A stretch of DNA of 64,000 nucleotides from Gloeobacter violaceus PCC 7421 (GCF_000011385.1 NC_005125.1:2790001-2854000), one strand, 5' to 3'; positions 1 through 8,130 are shown, numbered from the stretch's first letter. Numbers and translations are program-made. The notes: generated by a model not told the origin, from the sequence alone.

Positions 1-112
1 AGTGGCGGTCGCAGTCCAAATAAAACCCACTTCCCAGTCCGGTGCCAGCCACCTTGGTCTTGACCTGCAACAATGAATATTCAACTTTTTTGAGATTTAC
101 CCGTATTTGGGA

Positions 113-1375
113 TTAAGGTTGCGGTTCCCACTCGGCAATGCGGGTGGTGAGAATACGGGCGGCCCACCCATCGAAGTGGGCGCGGCGCCCGGCCGCCTCG
201 TCGGGGGCCAGACCCAACACGGCGGCGTTTGTGACACAGAACATCGCCTTTTGAAAACTCTTGCCGATCGCCACCACCAGAGCGGCCGCGTCGCCGGCCT
301 GTCCCTCGTAGTGGCTTAGCAAGGGAGCGCCCAGGTGGCGGTGCAAATCGCGAATCAGCAGCGTCGGAGCGACACCGGCCACACCCAGGGTCATCGGGTT
401 GGCATAGAGCACGCCGAAACAAAAATCCGCCAGTTCGCCGGGCAGACCGGCGCTCGCGTCGTAGGAGAACACCCCCTTTGGGGGGGCGGCCCGGAAAAAG
501 ACGATTTCCGCGTAAGGCACAGCCGCGTCCGCCAGCCAGTGCAGTCCCGCCCGGGCGGGGAGCAGTTCATACTCCTCGTCCCCAAACTGTACCGAGTAGG
601 TGAGCGGTAGGTTCGCCGCCGCTCCCAACCCGGCCGCGATGTGCCGGACGATATCGGGGATCGAACGGATCTCACCGTGGGCGTAGCGCTCGGCGAGGGT
701 ACTGAAGATGCGGCTCATCACCCGCCAGAACTGACCCAGCACATGGTAGTAGCACGTCCGGCGCACGAGTTCCTCTAGAAAAGCCGGGCAGAGCTTGTGG
801 GCGAACAGCGCGGCGCGGTTGCCCTGCAGGCGGGCGTGGACGGCCCGCTCGGCCAGGACTTTGAATTCACTGCCTTGCAAGTAATCGTGCAGTTTGGGAA
901 TGCCGTGCCAGTACATGGTTTTGGCGCAGTACTCGGCGTATTCGTAGTTGAGGCGATCCTGCGACCAGTGGGCCAGCAGTTTGCGCGGATGGATTTCGCC
1001 GTTGAGGTACTTGAACAGAGGAAATGCATGCAAAAACTGCCGCTCGGCCATGAACAGCAAGTTGCGCGAATAGGCCTCGAGCACAAAGCTGTAGCTGTGC
1101 AGCACACCGACCACCTCAAGCACATTGTCCCGGCTTTCGGGCAGCAAGGCCGCCGCCGCCAACCGCCTTGCCACTTCCTTGCGCGCCCCTGAGGCCGACA
1201 AACTGTGCAGGGGTTGAATATCGGGCAGCGCCGTCTCGGGATACTCCTGCGCCGGGGTGACCGCCGGAAAGCTCGGTGCGAGGCCCTTCTCGGGATGTCC
1301 GACAAAAACGCGCCCTGGAGAAGCTCCGGACGCCTGGGATGCATCTGCGGATCGACCGATAAATTCAGACAGCAT
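113..1375 (-). CDS. chpX: CO2 hydration protein, ChpX/ChpY (CupA/CupB) family
   Basis: This protein of about 420 residues matches the cyanobacterial CO2-hydration family that docks on specialised NDH-1 complexes and converts CO2 to bicarbonate inside the cell. Recognisable family blocks include the segment around YYHVLGQFWRVM, the stretch PYAEIVFFRAAPPKG, and the C-terminal segment GVAGVAPTLLIRDL. The ATG at 1375 is preferred. A GTG at 1402 in the same frame would add nine residues, and neither start has a strong Shine-Dalgarno site. No ndhD or ndhF genes are adjacent, so its NDH partners must be encoded elsewhere. I cannot separate the ChpX and ChpY subtypes by eye, so the symbol is tentative. 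Confidence 0.85.
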   Translation of the reverse strand: MLSEFIGRSADASQASGASPGRVFVGHPEKGLAPSFPAVTPAQEYPETALPDIQPLHSLSASGARKEVARRLAAAALLPESRDNVLEVVGVLHSYSFVLEAYSRNLLFMAERQFLHAFPLFKYLNGEIHPRKLLAHWSQDRLNYEYAEYCAKTMYWHGIPKLHDYLQGSEFKVLAERAVHARLQGNRAALFAHKLCPAFLEELVRRTCYYHVLGQFWRVMSRIFSTLAERYAHGEIRSIPDIVRHIAAGLGAAANLPLTYSVQFGDEEYELLPARAGLHWLADAAVPYAEIVFFRAAPPKGVFSYDASAGLPGELADFCFGVLYANPMTLGVAGVAPTLLIRDLHRHLGAPLLSHYEGQAGDAAALVVAIGKSFQKAMFCVTNAAVLGLAPDEAAGRRAHFDGWAARILTTRIAEWEPQP

Positions 1376-1514
1376 GAAAGCGGAGCCCTGTAGAGACAGC
1401 ACGGCTTTTCAAGGATTATGCCCGACACCGTAGGCGGGAGTTGCAACTATTTATATAAGTTAATGCGCTCCATTGTAATTTATAGATGGTTGGTGACAGG
1501 CGTTACAAGCACTG

Positions 1515-1904
1515 CTACGGATTGCTCGCACGGATATAAGCAATCTTTGGGATCTGGGCCGGATCGAAAGCTGCGACACCCTCGGGTCCGAGGGCCTGGA
1601 GCGTCTCCAGGCAGGCAGTGCTCTGTTCGAGTAATGTCTCTATGTCTACCCCGAGGTACTCCGGGGCGAAGTAATCGAGCCGCTCGATGCCGGTGGACAG
1701 CAAGATCACGCAACCCTGCCAGTTGCGGTTGCCCAGATGATAGTAGGCCACCGCCAGCTGCAAGATGCCCTGGTAAAAAAGCCGCAACGGATGCAGCGCA
1801 TCCATCCAGAGCGCCTCCAGCGTATCGTGGCAGGCGTAGAACTGGCCCGAATTGAATTGTTCGAGCCCCCGCCAGAATTCCTCCGGCAGTTCAAAATCAA
1901 CCAG
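1515..1904 (-). CDS. DUF309 family protein with no usual start codon for the conserved N-terminus
   Basis: DUF309 proteins are small helical proteins of unknown function. The family signature is split by the only in-frame ATG (1805). The diagnostic block FYACHDTLEALW lies upstream of it, and FYQGILQLAVAYYHL lies downstream. Reading upstream, the frame stays open into the end of rplI, but I find no ATG, GTG or TTG ahead of the conserved block. The CTG at 1902-1904, overlapping the rplI stop region, is a candidate start and would give about 129 residues. The overlap suggests translational coupling to rplI. If the ATG at 1805 is used instead, the protein has 96 residues and lacks half of the domain. 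Confidence 0.75.
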   Translation of the reverse strand: MVDFELPEEFWRGLEQFNSGQFYACHDTLEALWMDALHPLRLFYQGILQLAVAYYHLGNRNWQGCVILLSTGIERLDYFAPEYLGVDIETLLEQSTACLETLQALGPEGVAAFDPAQIPKIAYIRASNP

Positions 1905-2358
1905 CGGCGTTGACCTGCAGGCGGAGGGTGGCCACCACGTCCTGGAAGATGCGCGCCTTGACGGTGTAGACGCCCGTGCGCTTGATCGGCTCCTCGATGG
2001 TGATCTCCCGCCGGTCGATGGTAATGCCGGCTTTGCTTGCGACCACCTCGGCCACGTCCTGGTTGGTCACCGTACCGAACAGCTGGTTGCCGTCCTCGCC
2101 GACCGGAGCGAAGACCTCGTAGAAGCCCAACGCTTCGAGGGTCTTCTTGGTCTCAAGCGCGTCGGCGCGGTGCTTGGCTTCGATTTCGCGCCGCTTGGCC
2201 TGGCGAAATTCGGCTTCTTTGACGAGCCCAGGGGTGGCCTTGACGGCCAACCCCTGGGGGATCAGATAGTTGCGTGCATAACCGGGTGCCACCTCGACGA
2301 GGGTGCCTGCTTTGCCCAGAGTGTCCACATCTTTTTTCAGAACGATCTTCGTACCCAT
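1897..2358 (-). CDS. rplI: 50S ribosomal protein L9
   Basis: The product of 153 residues is ribosomal protein L9, which binds 23S rRNA near the L1 stalk. It begins MGTKIVLKKDVDTLGKAG and continues with the typical N-terminal domain block VEVAPGYARNYLIPQGLA, followed by a long charged connecting helix and the C-terminal domain (GVYTVKARIFQDVVATLRL). The ATG at 2358 matches the family start. An upstream extension to 2412 is open but not conserved. The gene overlaps the start of the DUF309 gene downstream, and the two probably form one transcription unit. Confidence 0.97.
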   Translation of the reverse strand: MGTKIVLKKDVDTLGKAGTLVEVAPGYARNYLIPQGLAVKATPGLVKEAEFRQAKRREIEAKHRADALETKKTLEALGFYEVFAPVGEDGNQLFGTVTNQDVAEVVASKAGITIDRREITIEEPIKRTGVYTVKARIFQDVVATLRLQVNAAG

Positions 2359-2513
2359 GTGTTGCGCTCCTGCGCCCTCATTGCTGTCGCACGATCCGTA
2401 ATTATAGACCAACGATGCCGGATGACGAAACCACCAGTCCTCTGATCCCTTCGGCAGAGGAACCGGCCCGCCGCTCGGGTCAGATTGGTTGGAAGCTTTT
2501 TTGGAGACAAATC

Positions 2514-2747
2514 ATGGAAACCCAGACTCCCCGGCGAGCCGTCAGCGACCTCGAATACAATCTGCTCACGGTGCTTCAGAACAAAGCCGAGGCGATCAAA
2601 GCCTACGACGTCTACATCCGCGACGCCCGACAGGCCAACTCCCAACCCTGTGCCCAACTGTTCGAGAAACTGCAGCAAATGGACATCGAGTGCGCTCAGG
2701 AAATCCGCCACCACCTGCAGGAAGTGATGCAAAAAGGCCGGATGTAG
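2514..2747 (+). CDS. Small conserved helical protein of unknown function
   Basis: This encodes a 77-residue, mostly helical protein beginning METQTPRRAVSDLEYN. It has no membrane segment or signal peptide. The ATG at 2514 is chosen because a GGAG Shine-Dalgarno core lies about eight bases upstream; an in-frame ATG at 2415 would add 33 residues. The pattern of leucines, alanines and charged residues suggests a helical bundle. I do not recognise a characterised family and assign no function. It is divergent from rplI. Confidence 0.7.
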   Translation: METQTPRRAVSDLEYNLLTVLQNKAEAIKAYDVYIRDARQANSQPCAQLFEKLQQMDIECAQEIRHHLQEVMQKGRM

Positions 2748-2772
2748 CCCCAGAGTGAAGGCGGGGATGCCC

Positions 2773-3147
2773 TTATGCGCTGTCCCCGCCCCCTTGCCCG
2801 CGTTGCTCAAGGAGCTCCAGAATGCGCCGGTTCTCCGTCTGCAGCCCTCGAATCTCTACCTGCATCGCGTCAATGCGCCGCAAAGTGGCCAGAGCGATAT
2901 GGGAAACCTGATTCACAGATTCCGACACGGTGTTCACCCGTTCGGCCATGATGTCGACCCGTTCACTCGACGCAGCCTGATTGGCTTCGAGGCGAGTAAT
3001 GGCAGCAGTATTGGCGGCGACCGCCAGTGCCAGACGGCCGATGGCACTGGCGTTGGCGACGATCTGCTCGCTGTTGGCAGCGACGATGGCCTCGATCCGA
3101 TCGAGCCTGGTGGAGAATTCTGGCGGTTGTCCGTGGCTGGTGGTCAT
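2773..3147 (-). CDS. Coiled-coil protein, paralogue A of a tandem pair
   Basis: The 124-residue product starts MTTSHGQPPEFSTRLDRIEA and is built from heptad-like repeats such as ANSEQIVANASAIGRL and ITRLEANQAASSERV. It predicts a long parallel coiled coil ending in a charged, glycine-rich tail. It is clearly homologous to the gene at 3320-3661 (same start MTTS-GQPP and same order of motifs), so the two arose by tandem duplication. There is no catalytic motif and no membrane segment. The ATG at 3147 is chosen by alignment to the paralogue. Function unknown. Confidence 0.7.
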   Translation of the reverse strand: MTTSHGQPPEFSTRLDRIEAIVAANSEQIVANASAIGRLALAVAANTAAITRLEANQAASSERVDIMAERVNTVSESVNQVSHIALATLRRIDAMQVEIRGLQTENRRILELLEQRGQGGGDSA

Positions 3148-3224
3148 GGTCGACGAGCGGGCGATTCTTTCATTAACCTTGCTCGGTGGGCTTGCGGGGG
3201 CTGTAACCGGCTTGCTGATAGCCA

Positions 3225-3261
3225 ATAGGGAGTTACCTGCCCGACAACGGATTAGCGATCC
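3225..3261 (-). repeat. Partial copy of tRNA-Ser(GCU)
   Basis: This 37-nt segment matches positions 4047-4083 inside tRNA-Ser at 34 of 37 bases, in the same orientation. It covers the anticodon stem-loop and variable arm but lacks both acceptor strands, so it is not a functional tRNA. It sits just upstream of coiled-coil paralogue A. The two copies form a direct repeat bracketing the 0.8 kb that holds coiled-coil paralogue B. Confidence 0.8.
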
Positions 3262-3319
3262 TTGTCCGGAGCGGATCTCAGCGGTAGCATTGCTGAAATG
3301 AAAGCTGAATTCCGGCACT

Positions 3320-3661
3320 TCACCCATTTTCCCCGCGCTGCTGCAGAATATCGAGGATGCGCCGGTTCTCCAGTTGCAAGCCGCGCACATCCGACTGGAT
3401 CGACTGGATAATCGGCACCAGCAGGCGGATCGACTCCGCCAGGGTATCGACCCGTTCGGCCATGATGTTGACCCGTTCGCTCATCGCCGCTTGATTGGCC
3501 TCAAGCCGGGTGATGGCGACGGTGTTGGCGGTGACCGATACTTCCAGGCGGCCAATGGCGGAAATGTTGGCGGCGATCTGTTCGCTGTTGGTCGCGACGA
3601 GCGCTTCGATACGATCGAGCCTGGAGGGGAAGTCCGGGGGCTGGCCGTTGCTGGTGGTCAT
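3320..3661 (-). CDS. Coiled-coil protein, paralogue B of a tandem pair
   Basis: The 113-residue product begins MTTSNGQPPDFPSRLDRIEA and shares most of its length with the neighbouring gene at 2773-3147. The repeats NSEQIAANISAIGRL and ITRLEANQAAMSERV again predict a long coiled coil. There is no enzyme motif, transmembrane helix or signal peptide. It lies between the tRNA-Ser gene and the tRNA-Ser fragment and could have been carried in with that repeat. Function unknown. Confidence 0.7.
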   Translation of the reverse strand: MTTSNGQPPDFPSRLDRIEALVATNSEQIAANISAIGRLEVSVTANTVAITRLEANQAAMSERVNIMAERVDTLAESIRLLVPIIQSIQSDVRGLQLENRRILDILQQRGENG

Positions 3662-4020
3662 CGTTGGTGGTCAGGCGGTTCTCTACAGAAATATCACCTG
3701 ACTGGACCGAATGCCAGGCTCACGATGCTTTATGTCTCGATTAACGTCCGGTGGCGCCTGAGCAGCCCCATTCACAGGGTGGTATCGACAGCAGGTGAGC
3801 AACGGCTGGCGGCAGCGCTTGGGTGAAACAGGAAGCTGAGCGGCGTTTCCTCGAAAGACGCCTGCGGGAGATGGGCTGAACGAACGGTTGCCCCGCTGCT
3901 GATTTTCAGACCGGTGAGCCTGCCACCTGCCAGACTTTGCCGGGGGCCCACAGGAACATCGTCAAATCCGGCCACGAAGTGTCGATTGGGCGGCTTCGAG
4001 GGCTGTGATCCTTGTGCTAG
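3662..4020. other. Non-coding spacer upstream of coiled-coil paralogue B
   Basis: About 360 bases between the start of the coiled-coil gene and the 3' end of tRNA-Ser. I see no convincing coding region on either strand and no clear terminator. It lies inside the interval bracketed by the tRNA-Ser direct repeat. Confidence 0.5.
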
Positions 4021-4112
4021 CGGAGAGGGAGGGATTCGAACCCTCGATAGGGAGTTACCTGCCCTATAACGGATTAGCAATCCGTCGCTTTCGACCACTC
4101 AGCCACCTCTCC
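4021..4112 (-). tRNA. trnS-GCU: tRNA-Ser (anticodon GCU)
   Basis: The 92-nt sequence folds as a class II tRNA. The acceptor strand GGAGAGG pairs with CCTCTCC, the discriminator base is G, the anticodon loop reads TTGCTAA inside the stem GGATT/AATCC, and a long variable arm is typical of serine tRNAs. The T arm carries GGTTCGAATCC. CCA is not encoded. Confidence 0.97.
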
Positions 4113-4165
4113 AGGTTTGCTGTTTCAAGATGCTAGCATAACCCGCTTCTCGGGTGGCTCCCATA

Positions 4166-4198
4166 GACAAAACCCCGCCCGGACTGCATTCCAGGCGG
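4166..4198 (-). terminator. Rho-independent terminator after rpsU
   Basis: On the minus strand a nine-pair stem (CCGCCTGGA with TCCGGGCGG, one G-T pair) is followed by GGTTTTG. It starts about 20 bases past the rpsU stop codon and lies upstream of tRNA-Ser. Confidence 0.75.
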
Positions 4199-4220
4199 AG
4201 TCGAAGGCAATAAACATAAG

Positions 4221-4394
4221 CTAGCGGCGGCGTTTGCGGGCCGCTTCGGCTTTGCGCTTGCGGCGGGCGCTCGGCTTTTCGTAGCGCTCGCGGCGCTTGA
4301 TTTCAGAAAGAATCCCGGCTTTTTGGATTTTTTTCTTGAAGCGCTTGAGGGCCGACTCGATCGATTCGTTTTCTCCCAGGCGAACCTCAGTCAT
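4221..4394 (-). CDS. rpsU: 30S ribosomal protein S21
   Basis: The 57-residue product beginning [20 protein letters not shown] is ribosomal protein S21, a small basic protein of the 30S platform involved in initiation. The C-terminus is the usual arginine/lysine-rich tail. The ATG at 4394 is supported by an almost perfect Shine-Dalgarno sequence (AAGGAGGTG) about nine bases upstream. It lies downstream of khpA and rpsP on the same strand and is followed by a terminator. Confidence 0.97.
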   Translation of the reverse strand: MTEVRLGENESIESALKRFKKKIQKAGILSEIKRRERYEKPSARRKRKAEAARKRRR

Positions 4395-4443
4395 CGCTAA
4401 ATTCACCTCCTTCCCCATGACGACGGGCGACCGATGGCCGCCC

Positions 4444-4713
4444 TTACTCGTAAACTTCCAGATCGACGTCCTGACCGGCAGCCCGGGCCGCGCACTCCAG
4501 GACCGTCCGCACGGCGTTGATCGTCCGGCCGCCGCGGCCGAATACCCGGCCTTTGTCCGTGGGGGCAAAGGCGACACGCAGGCGAATCTTGCGACCCCCC
4601 AGCGTCGTCTCGGAACTGATGACCAGTTTTTCGGGCGTATCGAGCAACGGCTGGATCAAAAAGAGGGCCAGTTCTCGATAACTGGGCGGCTTGTCGGCTT
4701 CGGAACTAATCAC
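4444..4713 (-). CDS. khpA: KH-domain RNA-binding protein KhpA
   Basis: This 89-residue protein has a single KH domain whose GxxG loop reads [15 protein letters not shown]. That matches KhpA, a small RNA chaperone usually encoded next to rpsP. The start overlaps the end of rpsP by eight bases, so the two genes are probably translationally coupled. The N-terminal segment contains the family's [13 protein letters not shown] stretch. KhpA normally works with KhpB (Jag), which is not in this window. Confidence 0.92.
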   Translation of the reverse strand: MISSEADKPPSYRELALFLIQPLLDTPEKLVISSETTLGGRKIRLRVAFAPTDKGRVFGRGGRTINAVRTVLECAARAAGQDVDLEVYE

Positions 4714-4993
4714 TGTCGGGCGTAGAAGAGGACGGGGATGCGTAGACCTGGGCGCGCTTCAGCAGGCCCTGGACCGTTTCGGACGGCCGGGCGCCGTGGG
4801 AGAGCCACCTGCGGGCGGCTTCGACGTCGAGGGTGACCTCGGGCAGGCCCTTCTCGGTGTTGGCGCGAGGATCGTAAAAGCCGATTTCCTCGATGACCGC
4901 ACCGTCGCGGCGGGAGCGCGAGTCGGTCACCACGATGCGGTAGACCGGCTTTTTCTTGGCGCCAATGCGCTTCAAGCGAATTGCAACAGCGAT
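4706..4993 (-). CDS. rpsP: 30S ribosomal protein S16, probable AUC start
   Basis: The product is ribosomal protein S16 (block [18 protein letters not shown], then [13 protein letters not shown]). An in-frame TGA at 5000-5002 limits the 5' end. Between it and the conserved IRLKRIG there is no ATG or GTG, and the only TTG (4975) would remove the first beta strand. The ATC at 4993 lies nine bases from a strong AGGAGG and would give [11 protein letters not shown], which fits the family N-terminus. I therefore prefer a rare AUC start, with TTG at 4975 (89 residues) as the alternative. It is in one cluster with ffh, khpA and rpsU. Confidence 0.9.
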   Translation of the reverse strand: MAVAIRLKRIGAKKKPVYRIVVTDSRSRRDGAVIEEIGFYDPRANTEKGLPEVTLDVEAARRWLSHGARPSETVQGLLKRAQVYASPSSSTPDSD

Positions 4994-5033
4994 TGCTGTT
5001 CACCTCCTTGGTAGGTTACAAAAAACTCAATTA

Positions 5034-6527
5034 TCACCCAAAACCCTTGCGCTTTTTCTTGCCTTTGCCTTTGGGCGGCTTGGGCGGGTTGGGTCTTCGA
5101 GATCCGGAAGCGGACTGTCCGCGCCAGCCGGGGCCAAAAGCCGGGTTGGGACCGGCGCTTTGGGCCTGTCGGCCGCCGCCGCCGAACATGCCGCCCAGGC
5201 CCCCCCCGGGCATGCCGCCCCCGAAAGGACCGCCGCCGCCCATCATCTTCATCATCTGGCGCATCTTGCCAAAGTCGTTGAGCAACTTGCCCACATCTTC
5301 GAGGGAGACACCGGAACCTTTGGAGATGCGGCGCTTGCGCGAGAGATTGATCAGATCCGGGTTGCGCCGCTCCTGGGTGGTCATCGAACCGATCATCGCC
5401 TCGGCTTTTTTGAGCTGCACTTCGCCCTGGCGAATCTGGTCGTCGCTGATCTTGTTCATGCCGGGGATCATCTTCAGAACACCGCCCAGAGGCCCCATGT
5501 TCTTGATCATCCGCATCTGCTTGATGAAACTTTCGAAGTCGAACTGCCCGGTGAGCAGCTGCTGCTCCATCTTGGCCGCGTCGGCAAAATCGATTTCTTC
5601 CTGGGCTTTTTCAACCAGGGTGAGCACATCGCCCATTCCCAAAATGCGCGAGGCCATCCGCTCGGGATAGAAAGGCTGCAGCGCTTCGACTTTTTCGCCC
5701 ACGCCCACGAACTTGATGGGCTGACCGGAGATTTTGCGCACCGAGAGGGCGGCCCCGCCGCGGGTATCGCCGTCCAGCTTGGTGAGGATGGCCCCGGTAA
5801 TCCCCAGCCGGTCGTGGAAGGCACGGGTGAGGTTGGCCGCCTCCTGACCGGTCATCGCGTCCACGACCAACAAAATTTCTTCGGGGTCGATGGCCGCCTT
5901 GATGCGTTCCAGTTCGGCCATCATCGCGTCATCGATCGACAACCGCCCGGCCGTATCGACGATGAGCACGTCGTGGCGGTCCGCGATGGCCCGCTCCAGG
6001 GAAGCGCGGGCGATATCGACCGGATCGGCCTCTTTGCCCAGGGTGAAGACCGGTACCTGAATTTGGCCGCCCAACGTCTGCAACTGGTCGATGGCGGCGG
6101 GACGGTAGACGTCGGCAGCAGCCAGCAGCGGCTTCTGGCCGTTCTTTTGCAGATAGAGTGCGAGCTTGGCGGAGGCGGTCGTCTTGCCGGTACCCTGCAG
6201 ACCGGCCATCAGCACCACCGCCGGACGACCCTTGGCGCGCGGCTCGGCTAGGGGGACGTTCTGCTCGCCCATCAGGGCGACGAGTTGGTCGTGGACTATC
6301 TTGATGAACTGCTGGTCGGGAGTGACGCCGCTGACGACCTCGGCGCCCAGCGCGTCGTCGCGCACGTCGGCGACGAACTCCTTGGCCACCTGAAAATTGA
6401 CGTCGGCTTCGAGCAAAGCGCGGCGCACCTCGCGCAACGCCTCGTCGATATTGCCCTCGGTGATGCGGTCCTGGCCGCGCAGCTTCCGCCAGGCACCTTC
6501 AAGCTTTTCACTGAGCGATTCGAACAT
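5034..6527 (-). CDS. ffh: Signal recognition particle protein Ffh (SRP54)
   Basis: This 497-residue GTPase binds SRP RNA and signal sequences and targets nascent membrane proteins with FtsY. The N domain starts MFESLSEKLEGAWRKLRG. The G domain shows the P-loop GLQGTGKTT, the block DVYRPAAIDQL, DTAGRL and TKLDGDTRGGAAL. The C-terminal M domain is rich in methionine (MRQMMKMMGGGGPFGGGM). A glycine-rich and then lysine-rich tail ends the protein. Length and motif order are normal. It heads the ffh-rpsP-khpA-rpsU cluster. Confidence 0.98.
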   Translation of the reverse strand: MFESLSEKLEGAWRKLRGQDRITEGNIDEALREVRRALLEADVNFQVAKEFVADVRDDALGAEVVSGVTPDQQFIKIVHDQLVALMGEQNVPLAEPRAKGRPAVVLMAGLQGTGKTTASAKLALYLQKNGQKPLLAAADVYRPAAIDQLQTLGGQIQVPVFTLGKEADPVDIARASLERAIADRHDVLIVDTAGRLSIDDAMMAELERIKAAIDPEEILLVVDAMTGQEAANLTRAFHDRLGITGAILTKLDGDTRGGAALSVRKISGQPIKFVGVGEKVEALQPFYPERMASRILGMGDVLTLVEKAQEEIDFADAAKMEQQLLTGQFDFESFIKQMRMIKNMGPLGGVLKMIPGMNKISDDQIRQGEVQLKKAEAMIGSMTTQERRNPDLINLSRKRRISKGSGVSLEDVGKLLNDFGKMRQMMKMMGGGGPFGGGMPGGGLGGMFGGGGRQAQSAGPNPAFGPGWRGQSASGSRRPNPPKPPKGKGKKKRKGFG

Positions 6528-6757
6528 GATCTTTGCAGCACGGACTGCCAGTATCGCACGGGAAAAAACCGCTCAGCAAGTCCCGTGCTCCCCTTCACCC
6601 CCCGGCGGCCCGATAAGCCGACGCCAAGCCTGCAAGGGCCGCAACGGAACGGCCGCAATCGGCTCCTCATCTCCAGGCTTATTTCAGCTGGGGGATGTAA
6701 GCGCGGTTCTAAATTTTTAAGATGCAATCAAAGACAATTGATTCGAGAGGGAAAGCG

Positions 6758-6919
6758 ATGTTGAATCTGCTCTGGCTTGTGGTCGTCTTGATGGTCATTG
6801 CTGCACTACTGGGCTTCGGCGGCGTTGTCTCCTCGCTCCAAAGCGTTGCCTGGTTTTTGATTGTGGCAGCCGTTGTGCTGGCTGTGGTGGGCTTCGTGAC
6901 CGGCCGCCGCGCACTGTAA
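6758..6919 (+). CDS. DUF1328 small membrane protein (YtjA-like)
   Basis: The 53-residue protein begins MLNLLWLVVVLMVIAALLGF and has two hydrophobic helices joined by a short GVVSSLQS loop, ending in basic residues (GRRAL). This matches the DUF1328 family of small inner-membrane proteins of unknown role. The ATG at 6758 follows a purine-rich GAGAGGGAAAG site. An in-frame ATG at 6722 would add a polar, unconserved extension. Confidence 0.85.
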   Translation: MLNLLWLVVVLMVIAALLGFGGVVSSLQSVAWFLIVAAVVLAVVGFVTGRRAL

Positions 6920-7028
6920 ATCCATAGGTTCTGCGTTCCCGGTCCTGCCGGAGAAAGCCGAACGCACCTTCGTTGGCCCGTAATATTCTGTTAGAAAGTC
7001 AGCGGTAAATCATTCATGGCGATCTTGT

Positions 7029-7056
7029 CCACCCGGCGGTATGTACCGCCGGGTGG
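7029..7056. repeat. Perfect 13-bp inverted repeat with a 2-base loop
   Basis: CCACCCGGCGGTA and its exact reverse complement are separated by TG. There is no following T-run on either strand. It lies between the DUF1328 gene and the hldA-like gene, about 70 bases upstream of the TTG start, and could be a strong hairpin or a dimeric protein-binding site. Confidence 0.7.
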
Positions 7057-7125
7057 TCTCTCGCTACCGCCGTTCGCGGTGCGCAGCGGGCGTGATAGAT
7101 TTGTCTGGGTTTCGGGGTAGGACGT

Positions 7126-8130
7126 TTGGGCTTAAGAGACGATTTGCATCGACTCATCGACCGCCTTGCCGGTCGGCGGGTGCTGGTGGTGGGAGACCTG
7201 ACCCTCGACGAATTTATGACCGGGCTTGCGGAGCGCATCTCGCGCGAGGGGCCGGTGCTCATCTTGCGCCACGAACACACCCGCCAAGTCCCCGGAGGGG
7301 CCGCCAACGCCGCCTACAATCTTGCCCGGCTCGGAGCGCAGGTGGCGGTTGCCGGAGTAACCGGCCAGGACAGCCAGGCGGCGGCCCTCAAAACCTTACT
7401 CGCCGAGGCCGGTATCGACGTGAGCGGCCTGGTGACGGATGCGGAGCGTCCGACCGTCACCAAGACCCGCATCGCAGCCCACAGTCGCCAGTCGGTCACC
7501 CAGCAGGTGGTGCGCATCGACCGCAAATCCGACCGACCGCTGCCGCCGCCACTGGCCCGGCAACTGGCCGAGCGCATTGGCGAGTTGGCCGGCAGTTGCG
7601 CCGCCGTCGTCTGCTCCGACTACTCCGAAGGCGTATTCTCCGACAAGACGATCGCTGCGTCCCTCCTGCACCCGTGCGTGGTCGTCGATACCCACCTGCA
7701 CCCGGAGCGCTATCACGGCGCCACGGTCTTTACGCCCAATCTGCCGGAGGCGGAGACGGCAGTGGGCTACCCGATCCAGGATGCGGGTACGCTGCTGCGG
7801 GCAGGGCAGGAGCTGCTCATCCGCACCGGTGCCCGGCACATGCTCATCACCCGCGGCGAAGAAGGCATGAGCTTGTTTAGCGCCGGGGAGGCCGAGGCGC
7901 GGCACATCCCGGCTTTTAACCGCACCCAGGTTTTCGATGTGACCGGTGCGGGCGATACGGTGGTGGCGGCATTTACCCTGGCGCTGGTGAGCGGCGGCAG
8001 CGCTTACCAGGCAACAATCCTGGGCAATCTGGCCGCGAGCATCGTCGTGCGCCGCCTTGGCACCGCCACCACCCACCCCGACGAACTGCACGCCCACCTC
8101 GAGGAGCTGGAGTGGACGAGCGGGTTTTGA
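7126..8130 (+). CDS. hldA: PfkB-family sugar kinase, HldA (RfaE domain I)-like
   Basis: This 334-residue ribokinase-family enzyme resembles the kinase half of HldE/RfaE, which phosphorylates D-glycero-D-manno-heptose 7-phosphate. It shows the N-terminal VLVVGDLTLDEFM, the substrate-binding PGGAANAAYNLARLGA, and the PfkB signature DVTGAGDTVVAAF with the catalytic Asp. A TTG at 7126 is the likely start, with AGGA just upstream. The stop overlaps the start of the nucleotidyltransferase gene, so two proteins provide what is one fused enzyme in E. coli. The exact sugar substrate is inferred. Confidence 0.85.
   Translation: MGLRDDLHRLIDRLAGRRVLVVGDLTLDEFMTGLAERISREGPVLILRHEHTRQVPGGAANAAYNLARLGAQVAVAGVTGQDSQAAALKTLLAEAGIDVSGLVTDAERPTVTKTRIAAHSRQSVTQQVVRIDRKSDRPLPPPLARQLAERIGELAGSCAAVVCSDYSEGVFSDKTIAASLLHPCVVVDTHLHPERYHGATVFTPNLPEAETAVGYPIQDAGTLLRAGQELLIRTGARHMLITRGEEGMSLFSAGEAEARHIPAFNRTQVFDVTGAGDTVVAAFTLALVSGGSAYQATILGNLAASIVVRRLGTATTHPDELHAHLEELEWTSGF

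Noticed and set aside
4956-6251. A 431-codon open frame on the plus strand opposite ffh
   Set aside because: It is antisense to a fully conserved gene, has a His/Leu/Gly-biased composition typical of shadow frames in high-GC DNA, and shows no domain.
7041-7880. A 279-codon frame overlapping the hldA-like kinase
   Set aside because: Same-strand shadow frame; the PfkB motifs are all in the other frame.
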